Source of the DNA: Flammula alnicola
Lineage: Eukaryota; Basidiomycota; Agaricomycetes; Agaricales; Strophariaceae
Length of the DNA stretch: 57,494 nt
Direction of reading: 5' to 3'
Assembly (NCBI GenBank): GCA_015499995.1
Contig: JADNRV010000303.1
Location: 1-57,494, forward strand
Shown: one piece after another, positions 30,776-43,429 of the stretch
Numbering within the stretch: position 1 is the stretch's first letter
Layout of the letters: the number at the start of each line of letters is the position of its first letter
Notes under the pieces: model-generated
Database searches by the model: none
Seen by the model: only the letters and a program-made list of their open reading frames with translations
What the model was told of the DNA's origin: nothing
Position numbers and translations under genes: made by a program

Positions 30776-33700
30776 AACCTTCAAACCAAGTAGTAGTGAT
30801 CGGTAGATGCTGGCCACAAATAACTGCTCTACTGTCAAGAAATATTGGGCGTTTCATTGCGGGCATAGTAGTAGAGCAATCGTATCCTTGCATTTGTATG
30901 GCAAAACGAGCTGAATATTTAAACGGTTACACCCACGCCACGGCCGGCCGGCCAACGGTGGAAAATGGGGCACACTCCGGATTGTGTATATGTATTTGAG
31001 TCAGTTGAGGTCGGGAAGAAGGACAAAGCAATTGACAAACAGGATGGAGGCGGAACGCGGGAGTCATATGATCATGTACTATCAATACGCAGCATCCAAC
31101 TTTGGATTGCTTATCAGACTTTAACTCAGTGTCTTTTCGGAGCTTTGCAGAAATATCAATGCTACCTGCACTCAAAGATACAGAAGGAGCGATACGCCCA
31201 GACCGAGGCGCCATTCTCACCCATTCACCACTTATCCCACTTTCAACGACGACGAACACCGACTTTGAAGTCACGTTCCAAACTTTCTATTTTTCTTGGC
31301 GTGACAAGACTTCCCGTCGGGCGCGGTGAGCGGCGTGTATCAATTCAATCAAACATGGACGGAATACTTAGAATACTTATGACCATGGTATCATTGACAT
31401 CTCCGCGGTCTCTTGTATGCGGCAAGGAGGGCCGTGTTATTGCTCGCGATCCCAGTCGGGGCGGTGACTTGGGATTGGACAATTTAAGTTTAGGTGGCCC
31501 GGATAAGCGGTCACCGGTCCACGTTTAACGTCCACTAAGCGAGGATTATGCGAAATATATGCTTGATTGGGATTGGGCGGGGTGTTGGGATAGGCTCCAC
31601 GCACTTAACGGCCGTTTGTTCTTGCGCATAGATATGTACTGTACGTACGTCGATCTGGGGATGCCTGTAATTCTATGTTTTGTGGGGTAGCATCAACTTG
31701 GACAGTTATAAGTGTGTTACTACCTATTATCGGCACAGCGAGCGCTTTCCCGCTGTACCTGTAGCCGTTGTCGTCTCACTGTGATAATGACGACGGTGGT
31801 AATGCTAATTTACTGACTCAGTACTAACCTTCGTACCTTCGTTACTGGAGCCGCCGCCGTTCTGGTGTGTGTCCTCGTCTTTCCATATCGCTCTCGTCTC
31901 GCTACGAAACGTACGGCGTTGATAAAATAAATCCACCGCTATACTTGCCCCGTACGGACGAAGCCCTTCTTTCTTTAGATCCCTCGGCGGCAGCTGAAAA
32001 TCTGCATAAAGCACCTGAGCAGCCCCGCCATGGTGTGGGTCACTAAGAACAACCGACAATGCGTACTGGAACATCGTCACCGAGGACATAAATTATACGG
32101 AGCTCCACGCGATCCCCTTGACCACGCTCTCTCTGTCGGAGGGAATCCAGCGTCCGAACGGGGGCAGGTGGACACACACTCCTGTTATGCATGTACATCC
32201 CATCCCATCGTCTTTAATTAACAGTGCTTCGAGCACATGCTTAACTTGGTATGTCCGCTCCGAGTTTCATGTATTAGGGTTCCCTACTACGGCGACTTCT
32301 ACAAGCAAATGACCGGAATGTGCAACTGTAACACGTCCATGTCTGATTCTTTGGATCTGTGACATTTATGGGTGGTACGGTGAGTGATCGAAATGGAAAC
32401 AGAATTAATAGATGTTCTCCGCGGAGGAAAGATGAGTAGGTGGTAGTGGCAGGTGGTACTGAGACCCGAGGCGCCGGGGGTTTGGGTGTCCGGGTGTTTA
32501 GTTTCGCGGTCGTTGATGTTGGTGTACGTATGAATGAATGATCGAGATGGATCATCCCCAGAAATTCAAGGCGGTTATGTCGTAAGAAACTTAAGGAGAC
32601 TATAAACTGACGAGATGGGACACATATGGGACTTGTACAAGGATTTTCGGTCCGAATTTACTCGAGCAGGCGAGTTGCGCTTTACTGTCTTTCGCTAGTG
32701 CAGTCTTCAATGAATGATGTCAACGCAGTCGTTCCCCGGATACGAGTTGCAATTTCATAGTCCATGCTCAGTCTCGACTTTCACGTGCGCTACTAGGCCT
32801 TCGATTTATTTCATACGTTGCCTTTCCCTGGCCCATCGCGTACTACATATTACCTGCTGACGAGAGCTTGAAGCTTGATGCTTGACGAGAATTTGACGAG
32901 ACATGCAAAGTATCTCGCGACACGGAAACGAGCAAAGTTACATATGCGTTACTGTGTCTTGTGTGAGACGTTATTAGCTTAACTTCGTAAGGATTCACGA
33001 CGTCGATGTCGAGTAAGAATACCATTAATATGAGGATACGACTTGGATGATAAGTTATATGAAGATAGACCAAGTCTGCGTACTCCTTGGAATGGACTTA
33101 GGATAGGCAAGAAAACGGCCAGGTGGTTAAGTTGTCCGAGGCCGAGCCCATGAGCAAACGATGCCGAGATTAAAACAGTAACTTAACATGAATGAAACCA
33201 AAGTGTTTGTGGAGTAGTGTAGGAGATACGTTGAAAATGATCAAGCGCAATGCAAAGTCGTGATTAAGTTTGTCCTATGATTTGTATAACCCAAATAGAC
33301 ACGCACGACGCACAGTTCGCTTATACTTAGTAAGCGAGTAAGTGAGTAGTTGGTTACATACTATTGCGATAGAGAAACGCAGCAGAAGCCGCAGAACCGG
33401 AGAAACAAGCGACTGGCGATAACTTTGATGACAAGATCACTTACGTCCGACTTAGTAACTGATGTGACAGGCAGCTGACGCGCACTTGCCACCAATTTTC
33501 CAATATTCACACCAAGGCGATAACGATTCGAGGTTTTAAAAAAACGAGTCCAATCATGCAGTGGTTGTATGTAATAAGTAAGTCGATGACAAGTGATAGA
33601 TAGATGACCGCGCGGGTGGGATGAATGTCGGACGCCAGAGCGCGCGTATGCAATTTATACGTACGGTATGTACATATGTATGTACCTGAGTAGATAAGAA

Positions 33701-34010
33701 AGTAAGTCGTAAATTCCATCCGGGGGTGTGAATTGTAAATGGCAAGTGGCAAGATCCAAGGCGTCCGTCGTCGATGGATTTCGTGGAGCTTTTTTTTGGT
33801 GGTCGTAGGTGGTTGGTCGTCATTGAGAATGAGAGGAGAGTCCTCATTCTATGCGTGTAGTTCTATACAGGTGGGATGGTCCGTTGGTAGTTGGTTATCA
33901 AGATACACTATAGGAAAAAAATCATGTCAGATACCGACCCATAAAGCAAAGAAGACAAGAAGACACCCACATTATTCAGTCCAAGAATACACAAGACGAA
34001 AATCGAAAGT
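30776..34010. other. Gene-poor region of 3.2 kb
   Basis: No convincing gene. The best candidate is a minus-strand frame at 31805-32089 (MSSVTMFQYALSVVLSD, then LYADFQLPPRDLKKEG), about 90 residues, without recognised domain and with a stop just upstream. Other open frames look random. No repeat structure was noticed. Confidence 0.4.
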
Positions 34011-34777
34011 TTAGACGAGACCAGGGAGGAACCACCAATGCACGGCGGCGGCGTAGGCCTCCCACTCGCTCTGGAACAGCTTGCGCATCTGCCTGTCCTC
34101 CGCGTCCGCCCTGCTAATGCCCACACAGAACGTCCACAACCACCACGATGCCCACACAAAGATCGCCGCGCCCTGCGTCCTCAGGGGGCCGCACTCCGTC
34201 ATCCAGCTCCCCTGCGTGAGGTGGCTAAACGCGAGCCCAAACACCAACAACAAGGAGCCGGTGTACGCGGGGTGGCGCACGTACGCGTAGAAGCGCTCCG
34301 TGACGAGGCGGTGCTCTGGGTGCACTGTGAGGTCGAAGGTGAAGAGCTTTCCGAGGGTCTTGAAGCAGTCAAGGCGGATGTAGGCGCCGAGGACGACGGC
34401 GAGAACGCCGAGGAGGAAGGAGGGTGTTAGGCGTACGTTGGCGGTGCTTGGAGGAAGGCAGATGAGGGAGGTGACCATGGGCGCGGGGGAGGCGAGGGGG
34501 ATGATGCTGCGGAGGTAGAAGAGCACCTCGAAGACGGCACAGCCGTAGGCTATGATTTGGTGGCACTGGGAGAGAAGGGGGGGTTGGGTTAGTGTGACGT
34601 TCGTTGGATGGGATGGGAGACGGGGGTAGTTACCTTAAAGATGAGAGGCGCAATTTGGAGGATGTACATTTCCTCGGTGTGGTAGCGAGTACTGGGCTTG
34701 GTTGGGTTGGGCGGCGTGCATGCTAGGCCGTTGCATAGCGCCTGGACGGTGACGAGGACAGCACGAGCGAGAGACAT
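34011..34777 (-). CDS. Isoprenylcysteine carboxyl methyltransferase-like membrane protein
   Basis: 232 residues from exons 34777-34634 and 34565-34011, with a 68-nt GTAACT...CCCAG intron. The ICMT family methylates the C-terminal prenylated cysteine of CaaX proteins such as Ras and G-gamma at the ER membrane using S-adenosylmethionine. The C-terminal half holds the family core: RFYAYVRHPAYTGSLLLVFG (RHPxYxG motif) and then ISRADAEDRQMRKLFQSEWE, the end motif that binds the cofactor. Four or five hydrophobic segments are visible. Fungi often carry several short ICMT-like paralogues; whether this one is the true STE14 orthologue cannot be decided here. Confidence 0.85.
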
Positions 34778-35781
34778 CGCGAAAGCCGAGGAGTTATAGA
34801 AAAGGCAGTAAGCGGAGCAGTTACTGAATAAGCGGAGCAGGGTAGGGATTACTAGTTGTAGCGAGGGGAGGCAGGATGGTGGGATTGTAGTTGAAAAGAT
34901 GAGGATATATATATGCAACTGGAGCTGGGAGTGGCTAGGACGCACATTGCCCCGTGGGATGGGATCTGAACAAGAAATACCACCAGCTTATTTTCGGATG
35001 TCCACGAAAAAGAAAAAGAAAAAAGTCAAAAAAGTCAAAGAAGAGGGTTAGGAAAAAGGTTCGGATGAGCGGGCCTAATCGCCAAAGCAGTTTTGCGCCC
35101 GTTTCGAAAGCGAAAGCAAAAAGGTTAATCTGCCAAAGTGCTTTATCCGAGTCTCTGTAGTTGCCGTAAATTCGCGGGCGTGTTACCCTGAGAACCTGAA
35201 TCTACATCTTGCATTCCGTGGAGGTGCCAAGATGGATGGATGGATATAGGCTCCTAGCCCTGGAAGAGGGAGCCCGCGTGCCCTTCGTTGGACTTTGACC
35301 GCTGCAGTTGCAAGGGATTCTCGGGTGTGGATCAGACGAGGCACCCACCACGCCTCTCTCTCCCCTTTCCTTTCGAATGACCGCTGGGTGGGTGCGATAG
35401 TATTATCGAATATCCGTCCATGGAACGAAGGAAGCCCCTTGATGGAACCAAACTAGTGTTCTGGCTTCGGCTGTAAATGGGAAGGGGGTGCAATATTGGG
35501 GCGTATACGGTAGGTAATTCTTTGGATTCCTGTTCCGCGGGTTCGACTGGATGGGCATGGAAGAACTCGGTCGTATGTTCTGTCACGTTTGCGGATAAAA
35601 ATGAACTGGTGAACAGAACAAACAGAAAATCGGAGACTCGGGTTTTGCCGGAGCGTGACGTCTCCCTTGGTATCGAGATCTGATCGATTCACAGCGCCCT
35701 CGGAATTGGATTCTGACATCTCTCCGCGCTTTTTTCGCGTAACTGTCCCATATCCACATTTCTTCTTCAAACTCAGAGAAT
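34778..35781. other. Divergent promoter region
   Basis: Separates the minus-strand methyltransferase-like gene from the plus-strand DAHP synthase gene, so it should hold both promoters. No coding sequence supported. Confidence 0.6.
34905..34914 (-). promoter_or_regulatory. TATA-like box of the methyltransferase-like gene
   Basis: Alternating TATATATAT about 130 nt upstream of the start codon on the minus strand. Confidence 0.35.
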
Positions 35782-38700
35782 ATGCCGGAACCGTGGTCTC
35801 CAGACTCTTGGAAGGAAAAGCCAATCGCTCAGGTATCCCAACTCTCTCAACTCAACTATCTTACTCGTCTAAACGCTCCGTGTAGGATGTATCTTACCCA
35901 GACCAGGAGCACCTCTCAAAGTATGTCATATCCTCCTTGGTTTCCAGAACTCACATCTACCCATCTTGCAAACGCAGAGTTCTGTCCAAGCTCGAGACGC
36001 TGCCCCCACTCGTGACCCCCTCCGAGGTGAGCCCGCACAGCATAACCTACACGGATCTCCGCTAACCAATGAATCTCATCATCTTCCTTGACCGAACGTA
36101 ACTCCAAAACCACAGATCGAGCGCCTGCGCTATCAGCTCGGCCTCGTTCAGCGCAATGAGGCGTTCTTGCTGCACGCTGGCGACTGTGCAGAGAGCTTCG
36201 ACGCTTGTACACATGTACGTACAGCGGGTTTTTGCTTCAAATTTTGATTGACTCTGTTTCTTTCTTGCGCTTTCAACTTCGTTCGTTTCTGTGGAATTTT
36301 TTTTCTTTTTACCTATTGGGTTGTGGTGCATGGTTGGTATTACATACTATCGCCGAACCTGTGCAACCCCCCTTCTATTGATTTCTTCTCCCTTTCGCTG
36401 TCCTTCCCTCGAACAACACGGATCTTCTTCCACACGTCTATATACGCCGTTTTAGGTTTCCCTATTATCCATTACGATTTAGACCCTTCTCCCATCCCGA
36501 TTTTCTAGAGGAAGGAGAGCTGACGAGATTCATTGCTAGGAAAACATCTCCTCGAAAATCGGACTTATATTGTCCTTCTCCCTCGTTCTCATCTGGGGTG
36601 CCAGGTTGCCTGTTGTGAGTTTCAGTTTCACCTCCTGCATTTTTCCTTCAGCCTTGCGGTCTTCGTTGGGTTCTGCTTTTGGTATACTCGTGTTCTTTGG
36701 AGTGGTGGATTATGCGTTGGCGTTTAATGGGTATTTGATTTCCGATTGCAATTCTTGTGACCGTTTCCGTCATATCCAAGCCCCATCTCCATGTTACAAC
36801 TTATCGTTGCTCTGTTTTGTGACGCTCGGTGTCGGCGTTCATATCTCCTCTGTCGGAAATACGGAGCCATATCCACGGACAACGTGGTCTACCCACTCGT
36901 CGCGGCTCATTGACAGTAATCTTCGCGTTTCTGGTCTGTCTCACCATCCATGACGCTATCTTTTTTCCTGTTTTCCGTTTCCTTGTCTTTGTCCCTGTCA
37001 CTTTACGGCATCTCGTAACCCACGCTCATGTCTCCATTGCTCATCCCCAGGTCCGGATCGGCCGCATCGCGGGCCAGTACGCGAAACCGCGCAGCAGCAC
37101 CTACGAACAGGTAGGCGACAGGGAGGTGTTGAGCTTCCGGTTCGTAGTCCTTTGTTTTGTTTTTATATTAGGCCTTTCGGCGGTGACTGACGGGTATTTT
37201 TTCTGTTCCTTGGCGCGTTTTTAGAGGCGATAATGTCAATGGGTACGTATGTCTTTCTCGTTAAGTGTGTATGTGAATCATTTAGCTGATATACTTTTTT
37301 TCTTCTCCCTTTTGCTTTTGCGTTACCTTCATTCGTGATCTGTGATTTTGACGCGTCGTGCTCCGCCCGTCGATGTAACCTTGTCTGATACCTGTCTGCC
37401 TGTCTCTCGTCTGAAACTTTTTTGGACGTCTACATACACTACAACCCACGCACACGGATGCAAACTCGAACAGTCTGGACCCAAACGACCGCACGCCGGA
37501 TCCTGAGCGTCTCCTCCGGTATGTATAGTCAATTAATTCTCTTTCCTCCTTCGAGTCGTTCTCTGTATACTGCATATACAACGGGTTCTGACGCGTTTCA
37601 TGATCTCCTCTCCTTCCTATGCCTCCTACTCCTCACCTTCCTACTCCTACACATGCTCACCGTGCATCATTGATAGGGCATACTTCCACTCGACGACAAC
37701 GCTGAACTACCTCCGGAGTTTGTTGACCTCGGGTTTTGCGTCGCTGCATCATCCGCGAGATTGGTCGCTCGAGCATGTTAGATCGCCGGCATTGAGGTGT
37801 GTGAATCTTGTTCTCTCTGCTCCTTTTCGCTGTGCTTTGCTTTTGCTCGTTCACTTCTCTATTCGTTTCTTCGTTTATCACTTTATTTCCTCGTTACTTT
37901 CACTTTATTTCTGGATTTCATTCACTGTCTGGCTCGGGATCCCTTCTGGATTAATATCCGTGTCCTGACTTCCACCTTGGACTTTCGAGCCTTCTTGCCG
38001 TGTTTTTGCATTCGCTCCCTCCGCGCATCTAAGTAGTTGGCTGATTATCCTCCATTAACCAACTCAACTCTCGTTCTAAGGTTGCCTTTCTCTTTACCTC
38101 TTTTCTTTGACGTCGTCGTCGCTCCTTTATAACCTTTACCTTAACCTCTTATCACCACCGCCACCCGTCGCCTCATCGCCGCAATCGTGATGTCCATGCA
38201 TCGCACCCCTGCATATCCCTGTGTCCTTGACACATTATTATGTCATGACTTGTCAGGGACGTACGATACCAACCAACCGACCCATCACGCCACTTATTCC
38301 TCTATTCCCTCGTCGCGTACGATGGCTTTGACTTTTCCCCCTTCTCGCTCTTTTTTCCGCAAGCCTCGCCCATGAGGCATCAAGTGGGAGCATTCGATCT
38401 ATCGCCAGCGGTGCGTGCGATCTGATTTTTGGCAGTGTGGCTTTTGCTCTTCGCTGTTGGTGGAGCTTCAGCGGCGTCCAATTGTCACTTTTTGCTTTTT
38501 TATGCTTTCCTTGCTCGCGCAACTCTTACCGCCACGCGCGTTTCTTCTTGGTCTCCCTCTTGATGCTCTACTTTTTTCCGTTCTTCCTCTCCCTTCTCGT
38601 CCATGCACCCCAACCGAGGCAACTCAACTTTTATCAACCAACCCACAGACGCGAATTCGAAACGATCGTTGACGGTCTCTCCGACGCCCTCGATTTCAGC

Positions 38701-41700
38701 CGTACGATTGGCGCTGATGCTGGAGCAGCGCATTCCTACGAACAAGGAGGCGGGAGGGGGACGTTGGGCGAGGTAGATTTTTATACGAGGTACATCCCTG
38801 TGTTTCTTCCGTCGTATTTATTTGGGACTTTGGGAGCTAACGCATGATACGTCTTCTTTCCTAGCCACGAAGGCCTGATGCTAGCCTACGAAGCTGCGCT
38901 GACGCGCGAGCTGCCCGTGCCTTCTTCCGTCTCTCTGCCTCCTACTGCCTCCTCCGCCTCCCCTGACCCTAGCTCAACGACAAGCTCAGGATCGGCATCC
39001 CAGCCACGCAGAAAAGCCTTCTACAACACCGGCGCGCACTTCCTCTGGATCGGCGACCGCACGCGACAGTTGACGGGCGCGCACGTGGAGTATTTCAGGG
39101 GGATCAGGAACCCGATTGGCATCAAGGTGGGACCGAGCATGCAGGCGGAAGAGTTGGTGAGGGTGTTGGATGGTGAGCCGGTCTTTGCTTTTTTTGTGAT
39201 GTTTATTGTGTTATGGCGGCGTTGTGGATTTTCCTTCCTGTGTATTTGTTCGTTCGTTTGCTCGTGCTGCCGTCTTTTGCCTTCGGATGGTAACTGTGTT
39301 TTGAGATGCGTATGTTTTCGTTCGATACTGTCGCAATGATACAGAGGCAATATTGCTGTGTTTTTCTGTTTCAAACATCGATGATCCGCCGTCCGCTTCG
39401 TCTTTCGTTCTGATCTCCCTTTTATTTCTTTTGAGACTGATTTTTTTGACGATCGGAAATCTGACCTGCCATCTCGCATCCCCAATAGTCGTCAACCCAG
39501 ATAAAGAAAGCGGAAGAGTGACCCTTATCACGCGGTACGGAGCACGCATGGTGAGCGACCCTTGGCTAGTTGACCCGATCGCTTTCTTCTCTTCCACTTC
39601 TTTCATTATCACCGTTCTTCAGTTCGCCTTTGTTATTCGAAATCTGCCGTTCTTATTCCCGTTCGCTTGCGCGGTTTTCTTTGGTCTTCTTGCCGTCCTT
39701 TTTCATCCAGTTTCTTCTCCATCATACTTCCCTTCGATCGTGGGCGTATTTGGTCCTGGAATATTCACTTCTCCCTCCTCTATTACTCCTTGTGGCTCCT
39801 TGATTATCCGTGGTACGAGCGAAAGCCCGAAAGCATCGCCTTTCTCTCGTACTACCGTCTTCTACGTCAGGTTCTCGGAGGCGAACCCATGCCATCATCG
39901 AGTAATATCGCCTGCTGTGCAGCCCAGAATCTCAGTCTGAATCTGCGTTTTGCGGACATTGTCGACCATCGTTCGACTCTACATGCTTGCTACCTATTTC
40001 TATCGCCTTCCCTATTATTGTTATCGTGCCCGAGATGCGCGAAATGCAACTCCTCTCTACTGATCGCATTCCACATCTACCTCCATCGTCTCTTTTTCCT
40101 CTCTTGCATCCTCAAAAACCTAGTATCGATACGAGACCGAGACAGTATTGTTACCTTTTATGTCCTCCGTTGCATGGATCTTTTTTTTTTCGCCTTCTCT
40201 TCTCTCAAGGTGTTCACGTTTGCTAATCCCAACCTCTTGCTTGCTCTAGATTGACGATCATCTTCCCAGCCATATTCGTGCTGTGAAAGAGTCGGGCCAC
40301 CCCGTGGCATGGATTTGTGACCCCATGCATGGAAAGTGAGTCGCACCTCAATGCCTCTTTCTCACGACTGCAACGCTATAGACTGTTCGTGCCAACCATA
40401 TCCCACCTTCCTTTGCCTCTCGGCCTTTCTGCTCTTCTGTTCTTCGCGTCCTTTGTTCAATCGTTCTTTCCTTTTCCTCTTGGATGTCTCGAACATCAAT
40501 GCTTCTTGCTTATCCTGCGCTTCACGTCTTGATCTGCTAGTCCACGATGCGTGAAGTCTAGCAGATGGGTCTAGGTGCTCTTATCTGCACGCCCACCTAT
40601 TAGTAGTGGCGAGATCAACGGGTCTGATCCCACAGTGTGAGTGGTGGGGCGTTCTTGGGCCCCACTGACCTACCCCGCAATGCAACCTATCAGGGACTGC
40701 TCAGACCCTGTAAAGAGGTTGTTTTCTTGTTGCTTATCACCTAATCTCACGTCATGTAAATCTCTTCTGTGGAGGATTTGCGCGGACATTTTTCTTGCTG
40801 TTGAACATGACCGCGTGTACTTGAATCATTTCTATTCTCGATTCTCGAGGTGGGCTGACTTGGTAGCGTGGTTGATCGATGTGTTATTCTTTACCGTCTT
40901 TCACCTCACTATGTTTTCGTCACTTTCCTTTTCAACGCTACTCTCTTTGTATAGTTTGCGCACACATGCTGACCCTCGGCTGTTTAAAGCACCCAAACGT
41001 CCACGACGGGACTTAAAACTCGGCACTTCAACAATATCATCTCGGAGCTTACGGCCTCGCTGCATATCCATACGACCTGCGGCTCGCGCCTTGGGGGTGT
41101 GAGTCTCGAATTCACAGGCGAGCTTAACGAGGAGGGATATTCTGTTACGGAATGTCTCGGAGGGAGTATGGAGCTCAGTGAGGAGGAGCTGGGTTTAAGA
41201 TACCAGGTACGTCGATTTGCTTGTCGTCGCTGCTTGGTAGATGCAGGTCGACTCTTTGCTCATTCTGTGTTCCTTCCATAGTCGTTCTGCGATCCAAGAT
41301 TAAATTTCGAACAGAGCCTCGGTACGTGTGTCCTTTTCGGTTGAGCCTCGGTCTATGTGTTTTCAAGCTCGGATATGCTTGAGATTATCTCTTTATTTTG
41401 TTCTCGCCCTTTCCTCCCTCCACTTTGCACTCCTCTTCCACGTTCCTTCAAGATAATGAATACGTCCACCAATCTATCATTCTCAATTCCCATTTCTTTC
41501 TCGTCATCATCATGTTACGCTCCAAATACTGACTAACCCTCTCCCACGTCTCTTCTGCATCTTATTCTTAGATATCGCATTCCTCATGTCAAACCACTTC
41601 AAAGAGGAACGGCGCGGTTGCGGCAGAGCGCAGCGAGGCGGAGATGCAGCGGGGCCTGGAACCAGCGATGGTTTGTATCAGGAGTTCAAGTCTCAAGGCC

Positions 41701-41711
41701 CGAAGGTCTGA
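35782..41711 (+). CDS. Class II DAHP synthase (3-deoxy-D-arabino-heptulosonate 7-phosphate synthase)
   Basis: First enzyme of the shikimate pathway: phosphoenolpyruvate plus erythrose 4-phosphate give DAHP. Sixteen exons: 35782-35832, 35886-35920, 35978-36026, 36116-36214, 36540-36614, 37051-37139, 37225-37242, 37474-37518, 37677-37796, 38649-38789, 38865-39172, 39489-39550, 40250-40335, 40990-41206, 41282-41321, 41572-41711. They give 524 residues with all phases consistent. Family motifs in order: [104 protein letters not shown]. The four metal ligands of the class (Cys, His, Glu, Asp in GDCAE, DPMHGN, FTGE, CDPRLN) are present. A serine/proline-rich insertion follows LTRELPVP. One exon is only 18 nt. 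Confidence 0.96.
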
Positions 41712-42537
41712 GTGCGACCCGTGGAGTTGGGACTACGTCATGCAGAGGGAAAATGCGGCGTTATTGGGAATCAGGAAGAAATTTAAAGCGCGAATGATGC
41801 TGTAGTCTACGTATTAATTTAGATGTGAATTCGCAGGATGAGAGAAGACGCGGGGACTGTAAATCGAAGTCGCAAGTGGACACGGCTCTATTTCGAACGT
41901 AATATAGCTGCTCCAAAGTCAAGATGGAGGAAGTCACGCCTAGTCTCCTCCCCTTGATTTTAAACTGCTCTCGAGCAACCCGCTTGCAACTGCAAGTTGC
42001 ATTTCGCACTTACCACGGCAGCAATTTCTACTTGCGACCCTCTGACATTCATCCGCTTAACTTCTGTCTTTCAATTACACCCAAGAGGACGTCATTAACT
42101 AAACGAGAGACTCGATATTCTGGAAGCTCTATATGATGGATATCTGGTACCGCTTATGTCCATAATCATGCTCGAGACACGATACTTCGACTAGCAATGA
42201 CCAGTGCAGCCGGTCTACGTTTTCTCGTCCTGAGAGGGTAGTGGCCTTGCAGTAACTTGTGATTCGTGAATGGCGAATGAGTATCAATTTTGGCAGTGAT
42301 ATTGTCGTCTTCAAATCAGTCAAACCAGCGTAAAAATCATACGTAGACCACAACCGTGCGGTCATAGTCATTGGAGCTGCTTTTTAGACCCGAAGCGCTT
42401 ACCGTCGCGAATCTATATAAAACCTTCAGAAGCTACTTGGCTTCTACAAAGTGGTATCGTCTCTCCACAAGTACGTTTACGACTGTCTTTATTGGCGTGG
42501 CTTGACATAATTCATTTGTCATCCAGCTACACTAAAC
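41712..42537. other. Intergenic region with lectin promoter
   Basis: No gene supported. The last 130 bp hold a strong TATA box and leader of the lectin gene. Confidence 0.6.
42414..42421 (+). promoter_or_regulatory. TATA box of the lectin gene
   Basis: TATATAAA about 117 nt before the start codon. A clear consensus box suggests strong or inducible expression. Confidence 0.55.
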
Positions 42538-43095
42538 ATGCATTCGACACTCTCGACAAACTACATGGGAAGCACTGCTGCTGCCGTCCTGTTGTCTGGC
42601 GGCACTGCTACACAAATCTACTACCAAGCTGCCGATGGTGCCATCCATGAAGCTTCCGGGTCAGGCCCTGCGGTTCACAAGCGCAAGTACAATGACCGCG
42701 TGGTTGTTGCAGCAAAGTGTGTTCGCATAAACTCCCCAATTGCAGCGGTTGCATGGAAAGAGGGAGATGGAGTAGAACTGGTTCACATTTCGTCACCCAT
42801 TTATCCCATATGAGATAATTAACTACCTCCATTTTAACCAAAGATTCGTCTATACTTCATTGACAAAAATAATCTTCTCCACAAATACTGCGGAACAAGC
42901 AATACCTCCACAGGGTTTTACGATGGAAATCTGACCAATCATAAGTATGAGGCTGCAGTCAATTCTGGCCTGCTCTATGCCGTTTTCACTGCAGGACCAA
43001 ACATTCGAGTTGGATACCAAGGCGCCAATTCCCCTGGAGCCATCACAGAGATCACGAACACCTCTGGGCTTTGGACCCAAGGAGAGTTTTGTTAA
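42538..43095 (+). CDS. Short AAL-type (fucose-binding-like) lectin
   Basis: 164 residues from exons 42538-42780 and 42844-43095; the 63-nt intron is phase 0 and joins GVEL to IRLYFIDKNN. The sequence shows the repeat pattern of the Aleuria aurantia lectin family, a beta-propeller that binds fucose: ATQIYYQAADGAIHEAS, SPIAAVAWKEGDGVEL, IRLYFIDKNNLLHKYC, PNIRVGYQGANSPGAI. The protein is about half the length of the six-bladed reference lectin, so only about three blades are present; it would have to pair with another copy or have a smaller fold. No signal peptide, as usual for these lectins. Similarity is by pattern; sugar specificity is not established. Confidence 0.72.
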
Positions 43096-43429
43096 ATGAT
43101 CTCGACACAACGCGACTCAGAATTCATGCGAGGTATTGTTGTAAATAAATATAGGAAATAGTCAAGAATGGGTGCCTAATATCCTACATTCCCAAGGTTG
43201 GGGTCTGCCGTTACTTCTGCAGTAATTTCCTGGCCTAATTCCAAAGGATTTCAACAGCTTCTTTGCATTCAGGCGTTCCGTAGGAATTTCAACATTCTGA
43301 CTTCAGATTCGGATTCCCCGACCTTGAAAACCCCCCCTAGGTATTTCAGATCACCCGAAACCACCCACGGGGAGGGGGTAAATTAAATAAACAGTTTAAT
43401 CGTACGAAAAATCGAATATTTGGGCGTTC
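43096..43429. other. 3' flank of the lectin gene
   Basis: Contains AATAAA-like signals (43145-43150 on plus) and the last unique sequence before the satellite region. No gene. Confidence 0.5.

Noticed and set aside
34954..35160. Lysine/arginine-rich frame (KRKRKKSKKSKKRVRKK)
   Set aside because: Encoded by an AAAG-rich tract in a divergent promoter region; no start context, conservation cue or splice structure.
39173..39488. Possible C/D-box snoRNA in a DAHP synthase intron
   Set aside because: A GATGATC and CTGA pair is present, but the C box is imperfect and no terminal stem or guide spacing could be shown.
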